From: JAFMPW01 sp041743085
GTDB lineage: Bacteria; Bacteroidota; Bacteroidia; Flavobacteriales; Flavobacteriaceae
Direction of reading: 5' to 3'
Assembly: GCA_041743085.1 (NCBI GenBank)
Contig: JBGTNL010000092.1
Coordinates: forward strand, 56,629-120,628
Length of the DNA: 64,000 bases
Shown: positions 33,258 to 41,962 of the stretch, one piece after another
How the letters are laid out: each line of letters opens with the position of its first letter
Numbering within the stretch: position 1 is the stretch's first letter
Notes under the pieces: generated by a model
Database searches by the model: none
Told to the model about the DNA's origin: nothing
Seen by the model: the letters and a program-made list of their open reading frames with translations, nothing else
Translations under genes and position numbers: made by a program

Positions 33258-35486
33258 ATGAGAAAGCACTATCTATTGCTTTTTGCAATGTCCTGGATAT
33301 GCGGTTATTCCCAAAACTCCCTTTCCGGAACCGTCATAGCGGCAGATATTAACAACCCACTGGAGGGGGTGTCTGTCTATTTTCCCCAATTAGAAAAAGG
33401 AGCGGTAACAGACATTAAGGGTGTATACCAAATAAATAACATGCCCGAAGGCCCGTACAAACTCGTGGTATCCTACATAGGATATCAAACATTTTCACAA
33501 TCAATTTCTATTTCAAACGGTACCAATAATTTAGATGTGGCACTGTTTCCCAGTGCTATTGAAATTGAGGAGGTTATCGTCTCCACCCCCTTCCATAAAC
33601 TGCAACGCGAGAATGTGATGAAGGTAGAACAGGCCAAATTAGCAGATTTGAAAAGTCAGGGAGCCATTACCCTGTCCGATGGCATTACCAAAATTGCCGG
33701 AGTAGAAAGCGTATCTACCGGAGTTGGAATCGGCAAACCGGTTATCCGGGGGCTAAGTTCTAACAGGGTGCTGGTGTATACCCAGGGAATTCGATTGGAG
33801 AATCAGCAATTTGGGGATGAGCATGGCCTTGGAGTCAATGACGCAGGTATTGAAAGTGTGGAGGTCATTAAGGGGCCTGCCTCACTGCTCTACGGCTCAG
33901 ATGCGATGGGTGGTGTGTTGTATTTGAATCCGGAAAAATTTGTTCCGGCTGGGGCAACCGACGGGGATATTAACTTAAATTATTTTTCAAACACCGCAGG
34001 ACTTAGTGCCAACGCCGGTTTAAGATCGTCTGGCGAGCGCTTGAAATTTTTATTGAGAGGCGGTTACACTACCCACGCCGATTACCGGACAGGTAATGAG
34101 GTGCGGGTAACCAATTCGCGCTTCAGGGAATATGATCTTAAGGCGGGAATGGGTTATCAGACCGGAGTTTTCAGGACAGAACTCAGATATAACTACAACA
34201 GCTCGGAGCTGGGTATACCAGAAGAGATTGGTGCACAGACCAGGGAACGAACGCCCAGTCTGCCCTATCAGCAACTGCGAAATCATATTCTAAGTTCCAC
34301 CACCGACCTCTTTTTTAAGAACTCTAATCTTAAAGCAACTTTGGGATACATTTTTAATGACCGCAAGGAGTTCGAAGAACAATCAGAAGCCGTAGGAAAA
34401 GAAAGTCCGGCCCTTGATATGAATCTGAAAACATTCAACTACAATGTGATTTACCACCTTCCAAAAAGTAAAAGACTTGAAAGTATCGTAGGGATTCAGG
34501 GGATGCACCAAATCAATGAAAATTTTGGGGAAGAAGTACTGATTCCCGATGCGACTACCAATGATATAGGTATTCTGGGCACTTCGCACGTACATTTTAA
34601 GAAAAGTGATGTGCAATTTGGACTGCGCTATGATCACAGAAAGATCGATGGAATTGAAAACGGTATACCGGAAGAAGAAGGATATATTGCTACCCTGAGA
34701 AGAAAATTCAATAGTTTTAATGCAGCATTGGGCTACCGGATAGACCTGACTAAAAATATCATCGGACGCATAAACATAGCCTCTGGCTTCAGGGCACCCA
34801 ATCTGGCGGAACTCACTTCCAACGGGGTGCATGAAGGAACCAACCGGTATGAAATAGGCAATCCTGAGCTTAATAACGAAAAAAATCTGCAATCAGACAT
34901 TGCCCTTGAATATAAGAACGAGCATTTGGAATTTTATATAAATGGGTTTCATAACAACTTAAAGGACTATATCTATTTTGAGCCCAACGGTGAAAGTGTT
35001 GGGCAGAACGCTGTTTTTCTATACAGGCAGCAGGATGCAAGGCTCTATGGCGGTGAAATTGGACTTCATATACATCCGCACCCCTTGGACTGGTTACATC
35101 TGGAGAGCAGTTTTGAGACTGTTGAGGGCAAGCTAAACAATGGCGATTATCTACCCCTTATACCCGCTAATAGCCTTACCAACACCATAAGAGCAGAATT
35201 TGAAGGTAAGGACAATTGGTTGGCGCGGAGTTACGCATTTATTACGCTGAAATCTGTATTTGAAAAGGGTGATATCAATACTTTTGAGACGAAAACCAAG
35301 GGGTATAACCTTCTAAGTATGGGATTTGGAGGGAGTTTTATGATTTTACAAAAGGAGACCGAGCTGAGAATAAACGGAAATAATATTTTGAATAAAACGT
35401 ATATTTCACATTTGTCCAGATTAAAAACCGATGGCATTGCCAATATCGGGAGGAATATAAGTGTTGTTGTACGCATCGCCATTTAA
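33258..35486 (+). CDS. TonB-dependent receptor, possible metal uptake
   Basis: A 742-residue outer-membrane receptor. A signal peptide (about residues 1-18) is followed by the carboxypeptidase-like beta domain (SGTVIAADINNPLEGVSVYF, residues 23-100), a plug (GIGKPVIRGLSSNRVLVYTQGIRLENQQFGDEHGLGV, VEVIKGPASLLYGSDAMGGVLY) and a 22-strand-type barrel ending VVVRIAI. The QQFGDEHG segment in the plug is typical of zinc/copper-type receptors such as ZnuD relatives. The upstream His/Cys-rich protein supports metal uptake. The ligand remains inference. Confidence 0.92.
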   Translation: MRKHYLLLFAMSWICGYSQNSLSGTVIAADINNPLEGVSVYFPQLEKGAVTDIKGVYQINNMPEGPYKLVVSYIGYQTFSQSISISNGTNNLDVALFPSAIEIEEVIVSTPFHKLQRENVMKVEQAKLADLKSQGAITLSDGITKIAGVESVSTGVGIGKPVIRGLSSNRVLVYTQGIRLENQQFGDEHGLGVNDAGIESVEVIKGPASLLYGSDAMGGVLYLNPEKFVPAGATDGDINLNYFSNTAGLSANAGLRSSGERLKFLLRGGYTTHADYRTGNEVRVTNSRFREYDLKAGMGYQTGVFRTELRYNYNSSELGIPEEIGAQTRERTPSLPYQQLRNHILSSTTDLFFKNSNLKATLGYIFNDRKEFEEQSEAVGKESPALDMNLKTFNYNVIYHLPKSKRLESIVGIQGMHQINENFGEEVLIPDATTNDIGILGTSHVHFKKSDVQFGLRYDHRKIDGIENGIPEEEGYIATLRRKFNSFNAALGYRIDLTKNIIGRINIASGFRAPNLAELTSNGVHEGTNRYEIGNPELNNEKNLQSDIALEYKNEHLEFYINGFHNNLKDYIYFEPNGESVGQNAVFLYRQQDARLYGGEIGLHIHPHPLDWLHLESSFETVEGKLNNGDYLPLIPANSLTNTIRAEFEGKDNWLARSYAFITLKSVFEKGDINTFETKTKGYNLLSMGFGGSFMILQKETELRINGNNILNKTYISHLSRLKTDGIANIGRNISVVVRIAI

Positions 35487-35500
35487 AGGCGGGCAGGTTT

Positions 35501-36373
35501 TTATTTTCGTATTCTAAAACCGTAAAGCAGCTGTCTGAAGAAGCCCTTAGGAACTTCTTCATCCCCCGGAAAACCCAGCGGTATGGTACCGTTGGCTTCA
35601 GGAATATAATGGGTTTTAAAAATATAGTCCCAAAGGCTGAGGCTTATTCCAAAATTTACCCCGTACTTTCCTTCGGGAAGTTCGTAGGAGTGATGGTAAA
35701 GGTGCATTACGGGATTATTGAACAAATACTTTAAGGGGCCCCACGTAAGTTTCACATTTGCATGATTAAGATGACCTATGGATATCGCAATAAAATGAAC
35801 AATAAATGCCTGCTGGGGTTCAAACCCACCTAAAAGCATTACTCCCAGGGTCTTGAGGGGTTTATACAAAATGTTTTCCATCCAGTGGTACCGGAAATGA
35901 GCCGCAAAACCCATCTCTTTAACGCTGTGGTGAATTTTATGGAACTGCCACAGAAATGAATATTTATGGAGGAGAATGTGCGTAAACCACTGAAAAAAAT
36001 CGAGTAATACAAAAAAAACGGCAAGTTCCGCCCACATTGGAAAGGAAGATAGGTTTAACAGGGTTAAGCTATCGGGTGATATGCCGATATCCTGCGAGAA
36101 AATCTGCACTATTTTGTAAAAGCCACTGATGGCAATGGTAAAAATGAAGAAATTAAAAAAAATGTAAAATCCATCAAGCCAGAAGTCCTTTCTAAAGATC
36201 GATTGATTTTTTCTCCAGGGGAATACTATTTCAAGACCCCATATGATTAATGATATAAGAATTAAACCCCAAAAATAGTTGGTATACCAGGGAACTTCAA
36301 ACAGAATAGACCGCCAGGTCCAGTTAAGGTTGGCGTAAAAGGCATCGAGAAAGGCGTTTAAATAGGCTTCCAT
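35501..36373 (-). CDS. Sterol desaturase / fatty acid hydroxylase family protein
   Basis: A 290-residue membrane di-iron protein. The His clusters are FFQWFTHILLHKYSFLWQFHKIHHSVKEMGF, HFRYHWMEN, HLNHANVKL and NPVMHLYHHSYEL. Three or four membrane segments lie at about residues 28-48, 68-88, 102-124 and 170-195. It differs in length and sequence from the family member at 14409, so the two are distant paralogues. Substrate unknown. It converges on the TonB receptor with 14 bases between stops and no visible terminator. Confidence 0.9.
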   Translation of the reverse strand: MEAYLNAFLDAFYANLNWTWRSILFEVPWYTNYFWGLILISLIIWGLEIVFPWRKNQSIFRKDFWLDGFYIFFNFFIFTIAISGFYKIVQIFSQDIGISPDSLTLLNLSSFPMWAELAVFFVLLDFFQWFTHILLHKYSFLWQFHKIHHSVKEMGFAAHFRYHWMENILYKPLKTLGVMLLGGFEPQQAFIVHFIAISIGHLNHANVKLTWGPLKYLFNNPVMHLYHHSYELPEGKYGVNFGISLSLWDYIFKTHYIPEANGTIPLGFPGDEEVPKGFFRQLLYGFRIRK

Positions 36374-36556
36374 TGGATGAAGTTTCAGAAATACGGTTGA
36401 TCAAAAATACTGGTAATTTCAAACTTTTTCAACATCCCTGTACAATCTGTCGAAGGTTTGTATAAATTATCATCACGGAATTACTTTATCGGGGAACTTT
36501 GATCACTAATAGGGACAACACCGAGGAAGCCAGTTCTTAAGAGGGGGGCCACAAAG

Positions 36557-36592
36557 AAAAAACACCAACGAAGATCTTCGATGGTGTTTTTA
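36557..36592 (-). terminator. Rho-independent terminator of the ferritin-like gene
   Basis: Read on the minus strand, an 11-bp stem with one mismatch (CACCATCGAAG/CTTCGTTGGTG) is followed by a run of six T. It lies 19 bases after the stop of the gene at 36611-37438. An A-run on the other side could make it work on both strands. Confidence 0.8.
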
Positions 36593-36610
36593 TTCTTAGT
36601 TAATTGTTAA

Positions 36611-37438
36611 CTATGCCTTAATAAATAAACTGGCTATGGCAAGCACATCTTCCTTGGCCAAGGGTTCGTCATAAGCTTCCGTGGAAGAAGCAGTGCTAAA
36701 AGGAGAACCATCTCCTAAAGTTGTGACGTCCACACCACCTTGTATTACATTCTCCTCGCCGTCATACACCGATTGTGTCTGTTCCGGCATACCTTCACCC
36801 CTATCATTGGAGGTGATCCAGCCGTTTAGGCCCCGAAGTCTTCTTACCTCCGAAGCATGTCTGGCCTCCACAGAATGAATCTGTAACGCGGGTGTAAGGA
36901 AATCAGTTCCCATTAAGTTGGTGGCCTGTCCTTTGTACGCGCGCACGCCCGTATCTTCAAAAGCCTGGGAAAGCGCCAGAAACTGTGCATAGGCAACCTC
37001 TTTACCTGTGCCATTCAGATTGAAAGGATCAAATAATCCTCCAGCGGTGAAATCAAATTCGGGTTTTGCAACAGGTTCTACCCCCGCACCCTCAAGACCG
37101 GCTATTAAAAACGCAACATGTGCGGTCTCATGCTTGGATATTTGCATGAACACGGTTTCCGGTCCGCCGGTAGGAATAATGTCACAGCCAAGACCGGTTC
37201 GGTAGAACTCATCTTCCAGATACTCCAACGTCAATGCAAACTGCAAAGCACCTACGTGGCTGTCCCGACTGTAATTTGCATACGTTTTCTCAGGCATCGT
37301 TGCCAGTCCTAGGGGTACCGCAGCAAATGCGGCCTGTTTGCCAAACGAGCCCAGTTTCCCCAATAATTGTCGTCTTGATGTCCTTTCCCCTAACATACTG
37401 TCAGTGGTAAATTCATTCAAAAATTTTATAACACTCAT
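36611..37438 (-). CDS. Exported ferritin-like domain protein
   Basis: A 275-residue protein. Residues 20-50 contain a twin-arginine-type signal (TSRRQLLGKLGSFGKQAAFAA...PLGLA), so the folded protein may be exported by Tat. The mature part is a Ferritin_2-type four-helix bundle with carboxylate/His motifs: LEYLEDEFYRTGLG, FMQISKHETAHVAFLIAG, LSQAFEDTGVRAYKGQ and LQIHSVEARHASEVRRL. Such proteins bind a di-metal centre; the role is unknown. It starts 32 bases after a paralogue, with which it forms an operon ended by a terminator. Confidence 0.9.
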   Translation of the reverse strand: MSVIKFLNEFTTDSMLGERTSRRQLLGKLGSFGKQAAFAAVPLGLATMPEKTYANYSRDSHVGALQFALTLEYLEDEFYRTGLGCDIIPTGGPETVFMQISKHETAHVAFLIAGLEGAGVEPVAKPEFDFTAGGLFDPFNLNGTGKEVAYAQFLALSQAFEDTGVRAYKGQATNLMGTDFLTPALQIHSVEARHASEVRRLRGLNGWITSNDRGEGMPEQTQSVYDGEENVIQGGVDVTTLGDGSPFSTASSTEAYDEPLAKEDVLAIASLFIKA

Positions 37439-37470
37439 AATATATCTTCTTTTAAATTGTTAGTAATTGA

Positions 37471-38235
37471 TTACGGTAAAAAATTAGCTGTAAATTCGGT
37501 TTGGATATATCCCAAACCTGCTACTGCAGCAAGTACTTCCGACGGATCCCGGGCAAGATCCAGCCCGGTGTCTACGGTAACTACATCATCTCCCGCAAAA
37601 TCCGCAGAACCAGGATTGATCAGGGTTCTTATGGCAGCAGCGTGCCTTGCTTCCACAGATACAATCTTACCTGCCAACACCAGGAAATCAGGATTAACAA
37701 GTAACCTGCCCGCTCCGTTATAAGCGGATACCCCGGTATCTTCCAAAGTTTTGGAAATATTTAATATCTGATCCCTGCTGTTAAAGTCAAGATCCCCATA
37801 ATCAAATTCCAGCATTGGCAGTACCAGCTCGGTATTCTCGCCTACTGCTGCCGTAATAGCCGCCTTAAAAAATTCACGATGATTTACTTCGTGGTTGTAA
37901 AGCGCTGTAAACACAGCCTTTTCTTCGTCCGAGATATTGGCATAAAAGGAATTTATAACCTTGGTGTAAAAATCCGCCTCCAATTGCTCCAGGGCATAGG
38001 CGTAATTTAAAACTCCCAGATCACCTTCACCCAGATCGAACACCGCATTGGGTTCCTGCGGCTCGGGGTTGGGACTTTCCTGATCAACTTCAGGAATTAC
38101 TTCCTCCGAAGTACATGCAACCAACAAACCTGAACCTACCAGGGCTATTCCGCCAAGTTTTAGAAATTGGCGTCGCTGATTGCACGAAGAAATTTTAGGT
38201 TGAATAACCTTAATGACATTCTTTTTCATAAACAT
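37471..38235 (-). CDS. Ferritin-like domain lipoprotein
   Basis: A 254-residue paralogue of the next gene. The signal combines NQRRQFLKLGG, a twin-arginine-like motif, with a lipobox LLVACTS (Cys about 41), suggesting Tat export and lipidation. An acidic, Pro-rich linker follows, then the ferritin-like bundle: LNYAYALEQLEADFYTKVI, ALYNHEVNHREFFKAAI, ISKTLEDTGVSAYNGAG and IVSVEARHAAAIRTL. The pair is a common arrangement in flavobacteria. Confidence 0.9.
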   Translation of the reverse strand: MFMKKNVIKVIQPKISSCNQRRQFLKLGGIALVGSGLLVACTSEEVIPEVDQESPNPEPQEPNAVFDLGEGDLGVLNYAYALEQLEADFYTKVINSFYANISDEEKAVFTALYNHEVNHREFFKAAITAAVGENTELVLPMLEFDYGDLDFNSRDQILNISKTLEDTGVSAYNGAGRLLVNPDFLVLAGKIVSVEARHAAAIRTLINPGSADFAGDDVVTVDTGLDLARDPSEVLAAVAGLGYIQTEFTANFLP

Positions 38236-38552
38236 ATGATTTTAAATGATTAATTAAACAATACATATAAACCGGCCAATACCGGATATATGGCTATTAG
38301 AAATAAAAAAATTACAGATAATCTAAGGGGATAGAATCAAATAGTTATATAGTACTATACGTGAAGTACGCTTAAAACAAAGGAAGTTTTTAACTCATAA
38401 AACCAAAATAATTGTCCTATTGATAATTATAAAAAACCCAAACACCCGTGATTAAATAGTTTTGCATTGAGACACACCAATGATTAGGCCAGGAAAATAG
38501 GCGCTTCTTATTCAACTGAAGTATTTTACAAAATTTCTACCGCCGAAAGTGG
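38236..38552. other. 317-bp gap, promoter region of the ferritin-like operon
   Basis: AT-rich, without an open frame of interest. It should hold the promoter of the minus-strand operon at its left end. I could not find an exact TAnnTTTG with a well-placed TTG, so no promoter is called. Confidence 0.35.
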
Positions 38553-38870
38553 CTAAGAGGGATTTCTCTTATTTACAATGCCATGGCTGTTTCTAGCCCC
38601 GGTGTCAAAAACATAGGTATAAAACCACATAATGGTAAAAGTTGGCACTACATCCAAGCCCGGGATCAGCTCTTCAACAAATGTGAATATCCCCGCAGCC
38701 TGCCCTATCTTTCCTCTATACATCCTTGTCATCGACCATCCTGCTATGGGAGCCCATATTACATCGGAGAACTCCCCTATTCCGGGTATTAGGAAAGAAG
38801 CCATACCAAGGGCATCAAAAAACAATCCCAGAAATAAGTTCCTGAATTTTGTTTCTTTTAGTTTCGACAT
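38553..38870 (-). CDS. Conserved small membrane protein of unknown function
   Basis: A 105-residue protein with two or three membrane segments (about residues 11-33, 35-52, 72-92). The central region IPGIGEFSDVIWAPIAGWSMTRMYRGKIGQAAGIFTFVEELIPGLDVVPTFTI is strongly patterned, with two similar Gly/Pro motifs (LIPGIGEFSDVIWAPIAG, LIPGLDVVPTFTIMW) that suggest an internal duplication. I know similar proteins from flavobacteria but no function. Single-gene context. Confidence 0.75.
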   Translation of the reverse strand: MSKLKETKFRNLFLGLFFDALGMASFLIPGIGEFSDVIWAPIAGWSMTRMYRGKIGQAAGIFTFVEELIPGLDVVPTFTIMWFYTYVFDTGARNSHGIVNKRNPS

Positions 38871-39119
38871 GTTTAAAAATAAGTATTCCTTTTCAAAGAG
38901 ATCGGTCTATATGCCAAAAACCAAACAATTATGTATTGAAAAGCCATTGGTATAGAAGTATGAAATTGTTTTGGTTAAGAGTTAAGTGTTAGAAGTGGAT
39001 GCGATACCGCAAGCGAGTAACCAGCCTTCCGAAGCATCGCAGGAAAGTCCTGCCAGCTGACGGAAGCGTTTAAGTATAAAGAGTGAACGATTGAAACTTT
39101 CGGATATAATCGAAAAAGA

Positions 39120-39623
39120 TTATCGACTACCTTTTACCTTGCCGCCATCTGCCGGATTACTAATCAGGTTGGTCGCAAATTTATAGATTACCCTGCCACC
39201 ACCGCTGGATTGGGCTACCAGGTTTTTAAACTCTATTTTGGATAGATCAACAGTGGCCCCATCTGCTGCCGAAGCAACAAAGCTTTCCAGCCTCGAAAAT
39301 TTTTCATCCAAAGTTGCCGTGCCTCCATCTGCCAATGTCAATACACTTATGGACGGTGTATGTACCGTAATCACTACATTGTTATAATTGGCATTCCCAC
39401 GATTCGATCTGATCTTTAAATTCTTGTCCTCAACATCCCAGGTAACGGAATTAACCGCATCCGAATCCCCTGAAATTGAAATTTTATGTTCTGTGGACTT
39501 CATAATGTTAATGGTGGCACCTACATTACTATCCAGGGCCTCAAAGCCGTCAAGTGATTCTGTTTTTTGGGAAAAGGAAAGCGCCGTAATTAGTACAAAG
39601 GTTGTTAAAAGGACGTTCTTCAT
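39120..39623 (-). CDS. GIN-domain (DUF2807) secreted protein
   Basis: A 167-residue protein with a signal peptide (about residues 1-18, ending LSFS). The mature part is the head GIN domain, a right-handed beta structure: FEALDSNVGATINIMKS, KNLKIRSNRG, VVITVHTPSISVLTLADGGTATL, then repeating S/A-rich turns (SADGATVDLSKIEF) and GGGRVIY. The family is anchored or secreted and its function is unknown. The gap 38871-39119 upstream of its stop holds no gene. Confidence 0.88.
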   Translation of the reverse strand: MKNVLLTTFVLITALSFSQKTESLDGFEALDSNVGATINIMKSTEHKISISGDSDAVNSVTWDVEDKNLKIRSNRGNANYNNVVITVHTPSISVLTLADGGTATLDEKFSRLESFVASAADGATVDLSKIEFKNLVAQSSGGGRVIYKFATNLISNPADGGKVKGSR

Positions 39624-39775
39624 TACCTAAGGTTTATAGTTGATACTATAAAGACCAAATAAATTCCGAAATGTTACAGCTTAAAGGCATCAAAATTAAA
39701 AAACACTGCAACCGGGATTGTTTCACATAAAAGTTTTTAGTAGCTCTGCCTTATAGTTTCGAAGCGTTCGGCGAC

Positions 39776-40375
39776 CTAAGACAGGGCGGAACTAATCAAC
39801 TTTAAAAATTCGTTTCTTGTTTCTATTTTTTCGAATTGTCCGCGAAAGCCTGAAGTCGTAGTTACCGAATTCTGTTTTTGCACCCCCCGCATCATCATAC
39901 ACATATGGGCAGCCTCTATAACCACAGCCACTCCTTTGGGTTTAACCGTATTATTGATGCATTCCAAAATATCATGTGTTAACCGTTCCTGCACCTGAAG
40001 ACGTCTTGCAAAAACATCCACGATGCGGGGTATTTTACTCAACCCCACTATATGTCCATTTGGAATGTAAGCTATATGTGCTTTTCCGAAAAAGGGAAGC
40101 ATGTGATGCTCACAAAGGGAATACACTTCAATATCCTTAATGATCACCATATCGTCATAATCCTCTTTAAACATTGCCCCCCTCAGGATCTCAACTGCAT
40201 CTTGTTTATAGCCCTGGGTAAGAAAAAGCATAGCTTTGGCTGCTCTTTCCGGGGTTTTTGCCAAGCCATCGCGGTTGGTGTCTTCGCCAAGATCTTCAAT
40301 TATTTTTGTAAAATGCTCTTTAACCTCGTTGGTGATCTCAATATTGTATTCTTCTAAATTTTTGTAAGGTGACAT
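39776..40375 (-). CDS. folE: GTP cyclohydrolase I
   Basis: First step of folate/tetrahydrobiopterin synthesis (GTP to 7,8-dihydroneopterin triphosphate). The 199-residue protein has the zinc site CEHHMLPFFGKAHIAYIPNG (Cys, His), a second Cys in EAAHMCMMMRGVQKQ, and the conserved GLSKIPRIVDVFARRLQVQERLT. The catalytic His is in the CEHH motif. Length is in the usual range. It diverges from the ABC ATPase gene. Confidence 0.96.
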   Translation of the reverse strand: MSPYKNLEEYNIEITNEVKEHFTKIIEDLGEDTNRDGLAKTPERAAKAMLFLTQGYKQDAVEILRGAMFKEDYDDMVIIKDIEVYSLCEHHMLPFFGKAHIAYIPNGHIVGLSKIPRIVDVFARRLQVQERLTHDILECINNTVKPKGVAVVIEAAHMCMMMRGVQKQNSVTTTSGFRGQFEKIETRNEFLKLISSALS

Positions 40376-40581
40376 ATGGTATTTTTCGGATTTTAATAGG
40401 GATAAATATGGTGATTTTTGACTTAATCCCTACCATACATGCTCAAATTTATGAGGTAATAAGGACTGGTGACCCCATTGGTCGAATTAAAGTGCTCTTC
40501 CCGACACAACTTTACCGCGGGATTATTATTTTTGCCGTGTCTGCACCGATGAATGCTAATAAGCCGGAAACATTATTATTA

Positions 40582-41241
40582 ATGATTAAAGCGTCCAATA
40601 TCCAGAAATATTATGGGGAGCTCCAGGTATTAAAGGGAGTTGATCTCAGGATTACCAAGGGAGAAATAGTTTCTATTGTGGGACCGTCCGGTGCCGGAAA
40701 GACCACGTTGTTGCAGATTTTGGGCACTTTGGACAAACCCGCCAATAAAAAGGATAGCAAATTATATATCAGCGATATAGATGTGAATGACCTTAGCGAG
40801 AAGGCCATGGCAAAATTCAGAAACGAACATATTGGATTTATTTTCCAGTTTCATCAATTATTACCGGAGTTCACGGCCATTGAGAACGTATGCATTCCTG
40901 CTTTCATTAAAAAGACCTCCCGGGAAAAAGCAAAATCCAGGGCGGAAGAACTGTTGAACTTTCTTGGCCTTAAGGATCGGTATCATCACAAACCCAATGA
41001 GCTGTCAGGGGGAGAGCAACAGCGCGTGGCCGTGGCCAGGGCCCTTGTAAACAGTCCGTCTATTATCTTGGCCGATGAACCAAGCGGAAACCTGGATTCC
41101 GAAAGTGCCGACAACCTGCATAGGCTTTTCTTTGAACTCAGGGACAAATTCGGGCAAACCTTTGTTATTGTCACACATAACGGGGAGTTGGCGGATATGG
41201 CCGACAGAAAACTTACCATGGTAGACGGACAAATCCTATAA
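40582..41241 (+). CDS. ABC transporter ATP-binding protein (LolD-like)
   Basis: A 219-residue ATPase of the lipoprotein-release/MacB-type class. Walker A is GPSGAGKTTLLQ near residue 36, the Q-loop is in FIFQFHQLLPEFTA, the signature is LSGGEQQRVAVARAL near 137, Walker B is ILADEPSGNLD, and the switch His is in VTHNGEL. The start MIKASNIQKYYGELQ at 40582 is standard; the 71 extra codons of the longer frame are not credible. No permease gene is adjacent, so the partner FtsX-like protein must be elsewhere. It may work in outer-membrane lipoprotein trafficking. Confidence 0.9.
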   Translation: MIKASNIQKYYGELQVLKGVDLRITKGEIVSIVGPSGAGKTTLLQILGTLDKPANKKDSKLYISDIDVNDLSEKAMAKFRNEHIGFIFQFHQLLPEFTAIENVCIPAFIKKTSREKAKSRAEELLNFLGLKDRYHHKPNELSGGEQQRVAVARALVNSPSIILADEPSGNLDSESADNLHRLFFELRDKFGQTFVIVTHNGELADMADRKLTMVDGQIL

Positions 41242-41245
41242 CATA

Positions 41246-41784
41246 ATGCTGGCTGAAGTTTAGAGTTTTTTTAAAAATCCTGATTATCAATCTGATGAAA
41301 ATGGTAATTTAAGGTATCGGTTTATTATCTTTTCCAAACTTCCCGGGCTTTCTTTGGTCATCAGCCTTACCCTTGGTTTTATAATCGGAGGCCTGGGGTC
41401 TTTTACAGATATAGAACTGGGGAAGCATGCTTTGGACCTGCTGTTTGAGAACTATTCCACAACCTTTATTTTCATTACGGCAGTAGCACTGGCGCCTTTA
41501 CTTGAAGAATTTTTTTTTCGGGATCCTATGTTTCTTTTTAAAAATAGTGCCTATTTTAAGTATATTTTTTATCTGTTAACGCCGTCCTTTGGTTTCTATC
41601 ATGTTATCAATTATGAAATTACCCCACTATTTTGATATTGTCTCCACTCCTTGTTGCACCTCAACTTATTGTTGGCGTATTTTTAGGATTTATTCGCGTC
41701 CGTTTCGGATTACCCTGGGCAATAGCGCTTCACGCCTTCTACAACCTTATCTTAGTGGGACCTGTTATTTTAGGGCACCTCTAA
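41246..41784 (+). pseudogene. CPBP-family intramembrane protease, broken
   Basis: Homology to the CAAX/CPBP glutamic protease family runs through two frames. The first has a TAG at 41261-41263 (codon 6), then reads FKNPDY...RFIIFSKLPG, a membrane segment, and APLLEEFFFRDPM (EExxxR catalytic motif) and FGFYHVINYE. It stops at 41633-41635. The rest, shifted by one base, gives LLVAPQLIVGVFLGFIRVRFG and PWAIALHAFYNLILVG, the third and fourth conserved motifs. A T4 run at 41630-41633 being one T short explains the shift. Position between the ABC ATPase and TIGR02757 is the usual one. Confidence 0.85.
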
Positions 41785-41962
41785 TAACTCTGTTTGGAAT
41801 GGTAACGCAGGAATTTTTTTCGGATACAAGGCGCCAAAAGCGGAGTTTAGCAGGGCTAAATGAGTATTTTGGTAACGAAGTAGCCGGGAAAAACAACAAG
41901 TTGGCAACCAAAATAGGGTTTTGGAGATGCCCTTTATTAATAACATTTAATCTTCCATTGGG

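Noticed and set aside
40369..40581. N-terminal extension of 71 codons on the ABC ATPase
   Set aside because: It covers the divergent promoter region of folE and is unlike any ABC protein N-terminus; MIKASNIQKYYG at 40582 is the standard start.
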